From positions 1 through 18,340 of the forward strand of contig CAAEOW010000081.1 in NCBI GenBank assembly GCA_900757705.1: 18,340 nucleotides of DNA. The letters are read 5' to 3'. Both the position numbers and the translations under genes were made by a program. The stretch is from an uncultured Collinsella sp. (GTDB taxonomy: Bacteria > Actinomycetota > Coriobacteriia > Coriobacteriales > Coriobacteriaceae). This document shows, in pieces, positions 1 to 6,150 of this stretch (position 1 is its first letter; every line of letters starts with the position of its first letter). The notes under the pieces were generated by a model that saw nothing but the letters and a program-made list of their open reading frames with translations, was not told the DNA's origin and made no database searches.

Positions 1-409
1 AGTTAGTGCTGTTGATAAAGGGGTAGTGATAGCGTCGGTCGGCGGGATCGAACAACTCGCGCAGGCAATCGTCACAGGTAGCGATATCGGGCGAGACGAG
101 CGTGGTATGAGCGGTCTGATCCTGCGATGCCACAATGCGAAAGCCCCGCTCATCGACAGCGCTCCAGCCGCCAGGCCCCAAATCCGCAACATCGACTCGC
201 TCAACGCGGGCTGCCGCAGGCGCCTGCTCAGAAAGCGCGGCAACAAAAGCATCGAGCGCATCGGCCGGAGCGTGCGCCTCGATATGCACGCCGTCGCCCG
301 CATTGAGCACCCATCCGCAAATGCCATGCGCCATGGCCTCGCGATACACAAACGGTCGCATGCCAACCCCCTGCACAATGCCCGTCACATGAATATGCAC
401 ATGCCGCAT
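1..409 (-). CDS. hypF: Carbamoyltransferase HypF, N-terminal part (runs off left edge)
   Basis: HypF makes the thiocarbamate on HypE that becomes the cyanide ligands of [NiFe]-hydrogenase; it acts in the cytosol. Only the first 136 codons are in the window. Seen: an acylphosphatase domain at residues 1-90 with the GIVQGVGMRPFVYREA signature (catalytic-type Arg18) and an Asn in GWVLNAGDG, then the first CxxC of the HypF zinc-finger region (C112-DD-C115) and the family stretch RRYHYPFINSTN at the edge. The ATG at 409 is chosen because GAGGGG lies just upstream and residue 1 matches the usual HypF start. It begins 42 bases after the nikR stop on the same strand, so it is probably co-transcribed with nikR, which fits a nickel-enzyme role. 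HypF is normally about 750 residues, so most of the gene lies outside the window. The family call is secure. Confidence 0.93.
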   Translation of the reverse strand, partial: MRHVHIHVTGIVQGVGMRPFVYREAMAHGICGWVLNAGDGVHIEAHAPADALDAFVAALSEQAPAAARVERVDVADLGPGGWSAVDERGFRIVASQDQTAHTTLVSPDIATCDDCLRELFDPADRRYHYPFINSTN

Positions 410-451
410 GCGACACCCCTCATCAAAACCGACCAAATAGGGACAGGTGCG

Positions 452-964
452 CTACAGCCCCAGGCTCTGCTTGGTGGCGGCGCACGTGAGCTCGCCGTGC
501 TTAACGCCGCGCAGGCCCAGCAGGCGGTCGGCTAGTTCGTAGACGCGCTCGCCGCGACCCTTGAGCGCCAGAATCTCCAAGCAGTTGTGGTGATCCAGAT
601 GCACGTGCATGGTCGATACGATCTCGTCGGTGTAGTCGTGCTGCACTTCGTCCAGACGGCGCGTCAGGTCGCCGGTATGGTGGTCGTAAATCATGGTGAG
701 CGACCCGATAACATGCTCATCGGGCGTGCGCATCTGCTCCTTGGCAATCGAGGCGCGAATCAGGTCGCGCACGGCCTCGGAGCGGTTGGCCACGTCGCCG
801 CGGCGCGCGATCTGCTCGTCAAAACGGCGCAGCAGGTCGTCGGGTGCGGTAACCGAAAAACGGACCAGCTCGGAACCGGAGCCACTACAGTGGCAGCCCG
901 CGTCACCGTCCGCCCCGTGCGGATGCTCGTGCTCGTACCCGCAGCAGTGCTCGTGTTCGGCCAC
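452..964 (-). CDS. nikR: Nickel-responsive regulator NikR with His/Cys-rich N-terminal tail
   Basis: This is a ribbon-helix-helix repressor that senses Ni(II), 170 residues. The RHH DNA-binding domain spans about residues 32-76 (VRFSVTAPDDLL, then NRSEAVRDLIRASI). The C-terminal ACT-like metal domain keeps the four expected nickel ligands by alignment to E. coli NikR: H109, H120, H122 and C128, in the stretch STMHVHLDHHNCLEI. Unusual is a tail of about 30 residues before the RHH strand, holding 6 His and 4 Cys (EHEHCCGYEHEHPHG and GCHC). E. coli NikR starts almost directly at the RHH strand. The start is a GTG at 964, one base after the stop of the upstream small gene, which suggests translational coupling; the ribosome-binding site there is weak. 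A downstream start would remove the tail, but I see no good alternative. hypF follows 42 bases downstream. I found no GTATGA-type operator upstream. Confidence 0.92.
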   Translation of the reverse strand: MAEHEHCCGYEHEHPHGADGDAGCHCSGSGSELVRFSVTAPDDLLRRFDEQIARRGDVANRSEAVRDLIRASIAKEQMRTPDEHVIGSLTMIYDHHTGDLTRRLDEVQHDYTDEIVSTMHVHLDHHNCLEILALKGRGERVYELADRLLGLRGVKHGELTCAATKQSLGL

Positions 965-965
965 C

Positions 966-1214
966 TTACACCAGCTTCACGGAGCCGACGGAGTTGTGGT
1001 CGGCCTCGATGGCTTCCTCGTAGCCCTCGAGCGCGTCATGCGCCTCGTGCAGCGCGGCCATGGCGGCCTCGAGCTTGGCGCCGATGCGCTCCATGTCAAA
1101 ATTCTCGGTCGCATGTAGCAACTGATGGCTCCATTCGTGAGCGAGCTCGATGGTGTCGTCGACCTGTTTGACGCTCATGGCAAGCTGGCTCATGTTCATT
1201 CCAACATCATGCAT
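966..1214 (-). CDS. Small His-rich helical protein upstream of nikR
   Basis: I do not recognise this family. It has 82 residues, no signal peptide and no membrane segment, and looks entirely helical with heptad-like spacing. Histidines are patterned: H26, H30 and H34 fall on one helix face, with H56 and H59 on a second helix and H73 near the end. A helical hairpin that binds metal is a reasonable inference but unproven. The start at 1214 is supported by AGGAG seven bases upstream; M6 and M8 are possible later starts. Its TAA stop is separated from the nikR GTG by one base, so the two proteins are probably made together and the product likely shares the nickel context of NikR and HypF. Reality as a gene is supported by the ribosome-binding site and tight packing; function is unknown. 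Confidence 0.75.
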   Translation of the reverse strand: MHDVGMNMSQLAMSVKQVDDTIELAHEWSHQLLHATENFDMERIGAKLEAAMAALHEAHDALEGYEEAIEADHNSVGSVKLV

Positions 1215-1285
1215 GGGAAATCTCCTTTTGTATGGGGCAGTTCAGTGGTTCAGATTTTACTACGCCCGCTTTGCGCGCAGCTGCA

Positions 1286-1324
1286 TAAGAAAACGGGTAC
1301 GAGTCTGTGCGACCCGCACCCGTT
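1286..1324 (-). terminator. Probable terminator after trxA
   Basis: On the minus strand AACGGGT (1324-1318) pairs with ACCCGTT (1298-1292), followed by TTCTTAT. A smaller GTGCG/CGCAC stem sits inside on the plus strand. It lies about 110 bases past the trxA stop and before the nickel genes start at 1214, where a terminator would separate the two units. The loop is long, so confidence is moderate. Confidence 0.45.
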
Positions 1325-1435
1325 CACTGGGGGCTGTTTGTGACTACCATACTATCCGTGGTTGCACTCGGTGCATCCAGAAGTCCGGCGAGCGGTGCAA
1401 AAGCGCTCATGGACGGCGGGTAAGTAACAAGCGTA

Positions 1436-1756
1436 TTACAGATGCTTCTCCAGCAGCGCCTGCAGCCTCGCCTTGGGCAGAGCGCCAACCGAGCGGTCAA
1501 TCTCTTCGCCGTTCTTAAACACAATCAGCGTGGGGATGCTCATGACGCCATACTTCATGGCCAGGTCCTGGTTGTCGTCGACGTTGCATTTGGCAACGGC
1601 AAGCTTGCCCGCCAGCTCATCGGCAACCTCGTCAACGATGGGCGAGAGGGATCGACAGGGCCCGCACCACGGTGCCCAAAAATCGACCAGCACGGGCAGG
1701 CTGTCGTTAACGACGGAATCGAAATTCTCGGGGGTAATCTGCTTAATGTCAGCCAT
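1436..1756 (-). CDS. trxA: Thioredoxin
   Basis: Cytosolic dithiol-disulfide oxidoreductase, 106 residues, the usual length for a single-domain thioredoxin. The active site WCGPC lies at residues 30-34 with the usual preceding VDFWAP, and the cis-proline loop is MSIPT (P75). The fold is complete, ending in the C-terminal helix ALPKARLQALLEKHL. The ATG at 1756 is preferred over upstream in-frame starts because GGAGGT stands four bases before it and translation from there gives the canonical N-terminus. It is a single-gene unit with a probable terminator at 1286-1324. It is divergent from the glycosylase-like gene at 1893, with a strong hairpin between them. No thioredoxin reductase is nearby. 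Confidence 0.96.
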   Translation of the reverse strand: MADIKQITPENFDSVVNDSLPVLVDFWAPWCGPCRSLSPIVDEVADELAGKLAVAKCNVDDNQDLAMKYGVMSIPTLIVFKNGEEIDRSVGALPKARLQALLEKHL

Positions 1757-1820
1757 GGTGACCTCCATAATGCGACGCGGCTTGGCCGCGTAAAACTCAG
1801 TACGACCGTGCTTATACCCA

Positions 1821-1857
1821 GCCGCCCGCAAAGCAACCACTCGCGGGCGGCTCTTTT
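1821..1857 (+). terminator. Perfect 9-bp hairpin with T-tract between divergent genes
   Basis: GCCGCCCGC (1821-1829) and GCGGGCGGC (1843-1851) form a perfect stem with a 13-base loop, followed on the plus strand by TCTTTT. The shape is that of a rightward intrinsic terminator, yet no rightward gene precedes it; trxA reads leftward. It may block antisense transcription or end a short leader RNA. Confidence 0.5.
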
Positions 1858-1858
1858 A

Positions 1859-1864
1859 TATAAT
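1859..1864 (+). promoter_or_regulatory. Candidate -10 box TATAAT for the gene at 1893
   Basis: A perfect TATAAT lies 29 bases before the ATG at 1893, directly after the hairpin T-tract. No good -35 hexamer is present at 16-18 bases; that zone falls inside the hairpin loop and right arm. The position is plausible but the promoter is unproven. Confidence 0.35.
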
Positions 1865-1892
1865 GGTGGGCACGCAAACGATTGGAGAGCGC

Positions 1893-2468
1893 ATGCCCAC
1901 GTCACAAAGCCAGAAAAAAGAAGCCATCGCTCAGGCGACCGAGCAGGAGCTCGCGTCGCTTGCAGGTCGCGGTGTGCGTATCGCGGGCAACGCGTGCTCG
2001 CCGATTGTGCTGGTCAAAGGCGATTTGGATGAAGCCGAGTGCTCGGGCGGCGAGCTGGCTGCCGGCGCGGATGGCGCCGCGTTGCGCAAGGCGCTCGGCG
2101 CCATCGGATATGCCCCCGAGGACTTTTGCGTGCTGGCAAGCGTCGCCGGCGCGGGTGACGGAGCGGTCGCGGTGGGCGAGACTCTGCCGTGCGACCTGTT
2201 CCGCGAGGCGCTGGAGACCTTGGACCCCGAGGCGGTGCTGCTGCTCGACAACAGTGCGGCCGATGTCATGCGCGAGACCTATGCCGATATGCTTGTGGCA
2301 ATTGATGACTTTGACACCGCCATGCTCAAGCCCGGCCTGGTCGCCCATGTGCAGGGGCGCCGCGTGCTGGCGCTCGACGGTTTTGAGGCGGCGCTCACCG
2401 ACAAGGCCGCCAAGCAGCGCATGTGGGCCTACATTAAGCAGCTGACCCCGGCGGCTGCACCGCTGTAG
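1893..2468 (+). CDS. Uracil-DNA-glycosylase-fold-like protein, catalytic motifs missing
   Basis: This is a conserved-looking protein of 191 residues with no signal peptide or membrane segment. By eye its order of elements follows family 4/5 uracil-DNA glycosylases. A strand VLVKGDLDE (about residues 40-47) sits where GEAPG is expected. GGELAAGADGAALRKALGAIGY (about 52-73) is like the G-PF-G-AG-LL-LAAIG segment. LDPEAVLLLDNSAADVM (110-126) is like the LKP-VIVALG-AA segment. LDGFEAAL (161-168) replaces the TYHPA motif, and a KQRMWAYIKQL helix ends the protein. The acidic and His residues of the catalytic motifs are absent, and there are no four FeS-type cysteines, so an active glycosylase is unlikely. 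The start at 1893 is chosen for GGAGAG just upstream; an in-frame ATG at 1863 overlaps the candidate -10 box. It converges with the kinase fragment 18 bases downstream. Fold assignment is inference. Confidence 0.8.
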   Translation: MPTSQSQKKEAIAQATEQELASLAGRGVRIAGNACSPIVLVKGDLDEAECSGGELAAGADGAALRKALGAIGYAPEDFCVLASVAGAGDGAVAVGETLPCDLFREALETLDPEAVLLLDNSAADVMRETYADMLVAIDDFDTAMLKPGLVAHVQGRRVLALDGFEAALTDKAAKQRMWAYIKQLTPAAAPL

Positions 2469-2486
2469 CGAGGTTGGCGGCAGCCC

Positions 2487-3014
2487 CTACATCACGGCGC
2501 GCAGCTCAAACCGGTCGCCGTTAATGCGGAGCTGGCAGTTGCCGTTCATGCGCTCGACGGCAAGCATAATGCTCTTGGTGCCAAAGCCGTGCCCAGTGTG
2601 CTGAGCCACGGGCATGCCGTCGACCATGTGCGGCGCACGGCCAAACGTGTTGGAAACCAGCAATAGAAGCTGACCGTCTTCGTAGCGAAGGTCCAGGTCG
2701 ACAAACCGCTTGCCTTCGGGGGCGGCGCTCGCCGCGGCGATGGCATTGTCCAGGGCGTTCGATACCACACTGAATAGATCGACATCGCCCACGTGGACGG
2801 TTTCGGGCACGGCGGCGCGCAGATCGGCGGTGATGCCGCGCGCGTTGATGTCCGCGGAAAGCGACGAGAGCGCAATGTTGACCGTTTCGTTGGCGCAGTA
2901 GCGGCGCACGGCGGTGCGGTCGTTGGTCTCGCAGAGCGCGTCGATGCGCCCGAGTGCCTCATCGGTGTGACCCTCTTCGATCAGGGCCGCAAGACCGCGC
3001 AGGTAGTGGCGCAT
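2487..3014 (-). pseudogene. GHKL sensor histidine kinase, 5'-truncated (cytoplasmic part only)
   Basis: The 175 codons match the cytoplasmic half of AgrC/VirS-type histidine kinases. The phosphoacceptor region MRHYLRGLAALIEEGH begins at residue 1 (His3), followed by the dimerisation helices, the N-box NALDNAIAA (N86, D89, N90), VSNTFG and the glycine-rich G2 box GHGFGTKS (141-148). Full-length relatives have several transmembrane segments and a linker before this point. Here the frame reads TGA-TAC-GAC-ATG, so a stop lies three codons before the Met while the preceding Tyr-Asp still resemble the family (YDMRHYL). The sequence further upstream shows no kinase similarity. The sensor half therefore seems to have been lost, perhaps in the same rearrangements that brought in the membrane-protein gene and IS to the right. 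No response regulator is adjacent. It could still be translated as a soluble fragment. Confidence 0.75.
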
Positions 3015-3201
3015 GTCGTATCACATTGAGACCAAGTCAAGAAGAATCGCTTCGGTCGAATCGCGTCTTTTGGGTGAGTTCTCAACGTCCGCTGCCGCTG
3101 GTTTCCACCGTATGCCGAAAACACCCGGACGATGCCGTGCAGATCGCTTCGCTCTGCTATAGTCTCCCAAATTCACGTTTTCTATTGGGATGGTGGTTAA
3201 T

Positions 3202-4308
3202 ATGGGCGACATACTCGAATCGTTCCTGCGCGTGGCGATGGTGGTGTTCATCGTCGGTCCGCTCACTGCATGGGTCGCCCGTCGCGGCGCGCGCGAGCGC
3301 AGTGAGGCGACGGACAGCCTCGATCGCTTCACGGTGCGCATGCCCGCTGCCATTCGCACGATCATCGCCTGCTGCGCCGTCGCGTTCGAACTGCTCATGC
3401 TGGGTGTCTACGTCTGGCAGGGCGTCTCGTTGGGCGAGTGGGACCACGAACTTGTGTGGTTCGGTCACGCCATGGCGCTCGCGGGCATGGCCATCTGGGC
3501 ACTGCTGAGCATCCCGCGCATCGACGTGGACGGTGAGCGAATTCTCTCGCGTAACGCCTTCGGCATCCGCAAGGAGACGACGTTTGGCAACATCACCCGT
3601 GCAACGCTTCACACGCAGATGATGAGGATCGACCTGTTCGAGGGCGACCGGAAGTTCTGCTCGATAAGCCTCGAGGGGGTGTGCTCGCTCAACCTCCTCG
3701 CCCGTCTGGAGGAAGAGGGCATCGAAGTCTCGGACGCCGTCGACGGTCCCATGACCAAGGCGGGCCTGTGTTGGTCTGCCATCAAGCCGTTGACGATTGT
3801 TTTCAACGGCATGGCGCTCGTCTTCTCGCTCGTGATCGCCTTCATGGCTGTTTTCACCGATGCCGGTGCTCGTCTGCTCTTGCTCGTCCCGTTCCTCTTC
3901 CTGTTCATAGGGGGACTCCTGCCCCTGCTCATGCTCAGCATGCCCGCCCGCGGCATCCTCGAGATCGGCAGGCAGGAGCGCGAACTCGGCTTCTCCTTCG
4001 CCGAGGAGATGGCAAGTCGAGGTACCACGGGCACTTCGCTTGTCGACGATGATTGGTTCATCGAGATCAGCAATGCCCGCGTCGTGGCGTTCCGTCGCGA
4101 TTACCTCAAGAAGGTCACGGCGCACGAGAACAGCGAGAGCGGCGACCGTTGCACGGTGACCACGAAAGGCGGTCGCAAAATCAAGGTGTATGCAGCGGGC
4201 AGCACGCTCGAGGACCTGCGCTCGTGGTTCAAACAGGGTGCCAAGGCCAGAAGCACGCTCGACCGTGCAGAGGACGCGCTCGAGACGACGTCTGATTGGG
4301 TTGTCTGA
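3202..4308 (+). CDS. Membrane protein of unknown function with two PH-like soluble segments
   Basis: I do not recognise this family. The product is 368 residues with five probable membrane segments at about 7-25, 53-72, 85-104, 195-218 and 223-247. Between segments 3 and 4 is a soluble beta-rich stretch (IDVDGERILSRNAFGIRKE onward), and after segment 5 a second one (DDDWFIEISNARVVAFRRD to GSTLEDLRSWF). The two resemble each other in layout and recall bacterial PH-like domains, which is inference. The ATG at 3202 is favoured by GGTGG five bases before it; an in-frame ATG at 3190 is possible. The TGA stop at 4306-4308 is the first three bases of the IS3 left inverted repeat, so the original C-terminus may have been longer. 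No operon partner is visible. The 5' neighbour on the other strand is a broken kinase, suggesting a rearranged locus. Confidence 0.8.
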   Translation: MGDILESFLRVAMVVFIVGPLTAWVARRGARERSEATDSLDRFTVRMPAAIRTIIACCAVAFELLMLGVYVWQGVSLGEWDHELVWFGHAMALAGMAIWALLSIPRIDVDGERILSRNAFGIRKETTFGNITRATLHTQMMRIDLFEGDRKFCSISLEGVCSLNLLARLEEEGIEVSDAVDGPMTKAGLCWSAIKPLTIVFNGMALVFSLVIAFMAVFTDAGARLLLLVPFLFLFIGGLLPLLMLSMPARGILEIGRQERELGFSFAEEMASRGTTGTSLVDDDWFIEISNARVVAFRRDYLKKVTAHENSESGDRCTVTTKGGRKIKVYAAGSTLEDLRSWFKQGAKARSTLDRAEDALETTSDWVV

Positions 4309-4341
4309 CCTGTATCGTCTTTTCGGACACGCATGCTAGAG
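4306..4341 (+). repeat. IS3 left terminal inverted repeat
   Basis: This 36-bp end matches the reverse complement of 5575-5610 at 30 positions. Its first TGA serves as the stop codon of the upstream membrane-protein gene. Confidence 0.9.
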
Positions 4342-4390
4342 GCCCAATCCTTTAGAATGCATTCATCGACGACCGAGAGGACGGTATGCT

Positions 4391-4675
4391 ATGTCCAACC
4401 CAGCCGCCAAGTACACCGACGAGTTCAGGCGCGAGACCGCCGACTACATCATCTCGACGGGCAGGCCGATAACGGAATGCTGCGCAGAACTGGGCCTGAA
4501 TTCCAAGACCGTGAACAAGTGGGTGCAGAATCGCCGGCGCGAGCTTGCCGGCGGGCCCGACCCCAAGGCCGAGGACCGCGAGCTTCGCGAGGCGAAAAGG
4601 CGCATACGCGAGCTCGAGATGGAGAACGCCTTCTTGAAAAAAGCCGCGGCCTTCTTCGCCAAAAGCCAGGCGTAG
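4391..4675 (+). CDS. IS3-family transposase OrfA (HTH protein)
   Basis: OrfA is the DNA-binding part of the IS3 transposase, 94 residues. An N-terminal helix-turn-helix (KYTDEFRRETADYIISTG, then CCAELGLNSKTVNKWV) is followed by a leucine-zipper-like helix (REAKRRIRELEMENAFLKKAAAF) that mediates OrfA/OrfAB multimers. The start ATG at 4391 has GAGAGGAC upstream. orfB lies in the -1 frame relative to orfA. Near the end of orfA the codons AAA AAA G (about 4637-4643) form a slippery run where -1 frameshifting would give the OrfAB fusion, the standard IS3 strategy. OrfA itself appears intact. Confidence 0.92.
   Translation: MSNPAAKYTDEFRRETADYIISTGRPITECCAELGLNSKTVNKWVQNRRRELAGGPDPKAEDRELREAKRRIRELEMENAFLKKAAAFFAKSQA
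4637..4643 (+). promoter_or_regulatory. Putative -1 ribosomal frameshift site (A6G)
   Basis: A run of six A followed by G lies at the end of the OrfA zipper helix. Slipping back one base here joins ENAFLKK to the orfB frame (SRGLLRQKPG), giving a normal OrfAB fusion protein. IS3 elements commonly use such A-runs. No stimulatory structure was checked. Confidence 0.6.
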
Positions 4676-5571
4676 CCGCGTGCTACCGGATGATGTTGGC
4701 GGAGAAGGCCGAATTCCCGGTGAAAATGATGGCCCGCGTGCTCGGCGTGAGCCGATCGGGCTTCTACTCGTGGCTCTCCAACGGCTGCCCGCGAGAAGAC
4801 TGGTCGGCCGAGCGCGAGGCGGTCCGGCGCGTGTGGCTGGAGTCGGACCGCAGGTTCGGCTTCCGGTTCGTGAAATGCTTCCTGCCCGGCGAGTTCTCCG
4901 GATTGACCCTGTACAGGGTGCGCAAGCTGATGCGCGAGCTGGGAATACGCGGCTGCACGCCCAACGCCAGGAAGCGCACCACCATCCCCGACCCGAAGGC
5001 CAGGCCCCGGCCCGACCTGGTGCGCCGCGACTTCACCAGTCCCGTTCCAACCTGCAAGCTCGTGGGCGACATCACCTACCTGCGCACCGGCGAGGGATGA
5101 CTGTACCTGTCGACGGTCATCGACCTCAACACCCGCATGGTGGTGGGCTGGTCGCTCTCCGAGCGCATGACCGCCGACATCGTGGTTTCGGCGCTGGCGT
5201 CGGCCAAATCGCGCGGCTACGTGGCCGGCAACGCGATATTCCACGCCGACCGCGGCGCCCAGTACACCAGCAGGCTTCTGGCCGAATGGGCGCGCGACAA
5301 CGACGTGCGGCTGTCCTGCAGCCGCGCCGGCAACTGCCACGACAACGCGGTGGCCGAGTCGTTCCTCGCCACGCTGAAGAACGAGATGTACTACAGGCGC
5401 AGCTTCCCGACCAGGGATTCCGCCAAGCACGCGGTGGTCGAGTTCATCGAGGCGTACTACAACCGCCGAAGGCCCCGCTCGACGATCGGCTACAAGGTGC
5501 CGGCCGAGGCCATGGCGGCCTTCTTCGAGAGAACCGAGCCCAAGCTCGAGGCCATGCCTATGGCCGCTTGA
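4640..5571 (+). pseudogene. IS3-family transposase OrfB, interrupted by a nonsense codon
   Basis: OrfB carries the catalytic integrase domain. It includes the N-terminal HTH_21-like region (VLGVSRSGFYSWL), the first Asp in VGDITYLRT, the second Asp in HADRGAQYTS, and the Glu in DNAVAESFLATLKNE exactly 35 residues after the second Asp, forming a DD(35)E triad. The frame is -1 to orfA and has an ATG at 4690 if translated separately. At 5098-5100 the codon is TGA, within TYLRTGEG-stop-LYLSTVIDL. Relatives have Trp here (GWLYL), so a single TGG to TGA change explains it. The same frame then continues cleanly to TGA 5569-5571. The stop separates the first Asp from the other two catalytic residues, so the copy should be inactive unless read through or complemented in trans. 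Confidence 0.9.
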
Positions 5572-5574
5572 TTT

Positions 5575-5610
5575 CTCGAGCATGCGTGTCCGAAATCTTG
5601 ACACAGGTCA
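5575..5610 (-). repeat. IS3 right terminal inverted repeat
   Basis: This 36-bp end mirrors 4306-4341 and begins three bases after the orfB stop. The decayed second transposase starts immediately beyond it. Confidence 0.9.
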
Positions 5611-5985
5611 GAAGGCCTCGATGCCAGCGCTGCGCCGATATGGGGCAGCGGCCCCCCGTTGGCCGCCATGGCCCTGACTTCCGAGCGTATGCTGGCGCCG
5701 CTCGTCTTAAGACGTTGACCTCCATCCGGAGCCTGCGGTTCTCGCGCTCGGGCTCCAGGATCCGGTTCTACTCGGGCGTGCGGTTGTCGGCGGCGCGCGG
5801 CGAGCCGGTCTCGTTTATCGACTTGACCCGCCTCTCCACGGTGCTCTTGTCGAGGTCGCACTCGTCCATGGCCTCGCGCCTGGGTTTTCCGGCGTTGTGG
5901 AGATCGACTATCTTCCTCTTGAACTCGTCGGTGAAATGCCTCGGTCTGGGGCCGGTCGAGGCCGAGCCCCCGGTCCGGCTGGGGT
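5611..5985 (-). pseudogene. Decayed IS3-type transposase (orfA plus start of orfB), cut by the neighbouring IS
   Basis: Reading leftward, the frame contains a clear transposase HTH (RHFTDEFKRKIVDLHNAG, then CDLDKSTVERRVKSIN) and a zipper helix (ERENRRLRMEVNVLR). It runs on into a degraded orfB-like start (ARKSGPWRP, then CPISAQRWHRGL). An amber stop at 5768-5770 (CCCGAG-TAG-AACCGG) replaces what is probably Gln. No in-frame start codon is visible at the 5' end. The similarity ends exactly at 5610/5611, where the right end of the 1305-bp IS begins. The missing orfB remainder does not appear to the left of that IS, so sequence has been deleted. The remnant differs from the complete IS in sequence and orientation. 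Confidence 0.8.
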
Positions 5986-6096
5986 AGCATGTCGCTGCGG
6001 ACCATTGTCTTTCCTCTCGTTGAATATCTAGGCGCTGACGATTCTAGGCGATGGCCCTCTCTTGCTTCTTACACCTCGATTGTGCTCGCTACCCCC

Positions 6097-6131
6097 AGCG
6101 GGCCCGGATCGAGCGATTCGGGCCCGCTTTT
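6097..6131 (+). terminator. Rightward intrinsic terminator, orphan
   Basis: AGCGGGCCCG (6097-6106) pairs perfectly with CGGGCCCGCT (6119-6128) around a 12-base loop, followed by TTT. It points rightward, but no intact rightward gene other than the IS transposase precedes it. It is probably left from a gene lost during the IS rearrangements, or insulates the nad operon. Confidence 0.65.
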
Positions 6132-6150
6132 GGGGCCTGCCGGAAACCCG

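Larger units (their letters stand above)
4306..5610 (+). mobile_element. IS3-family insertion sequence, 1305 bp, probably inactive
   Basis: The element is bounded by 36-bp imperfect inverted repeats, 4306-4341 and 5575-5610, with 30 of 36 positions matching. Both start with TGACCTGT and share a block ending in CGGACACGCATGCT. The outermost bases are TGA...TCA, as in IS3 elements. Inside are orfA and a -1-frame orfB with a DD(35)E catalytic core. No 3-4 bp target duplication is visible: GTC precedes and GAA follows. That suggests a deletion or recombination after insertion. orfB carries a nonsense codon. Confidence 0.92.

Noticed and set aside
1215..1435. NikR operator upstream of the nickel genes
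   Set aside because: No GTATGA-N16-TCATAC-like palindrome could be found by eye, and a TAAAAT at 1254-1259 has no matching -35, so no site is reported.
3021..3398. Minus-strand frame directly upstream of, and in frame with, the kinase fragment
   Set aside because: Read through the TGA it shows no kinase or membrane features, and most of it mirrors the membrane-protein gene. It is not the missing sensor domain.
3157..4125. 322-codon minus-strand ORF opposite the membrane-protein gene
   Set aside because: It is rich in His, Glu and Arg with no domain, and is the mirror of a GC-biased real gene on the plus strand.
5098..5100. TGA read as Trp or Sec in the transposase
   Set aside because: Other genes in the window (for example the IS orfB end at 5571) use TGA as a normal stop and there is no sign of a changed code. 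A nonsense mutation is simpler.
5490..6005. 171-codon minus-strand ORF starting at 6005
   Set aside because: The transposase similarity is in a different frame (the one containing RHFTDEFKRK). This ORF is an out-of-frame shadow and runs across the IS boundary.
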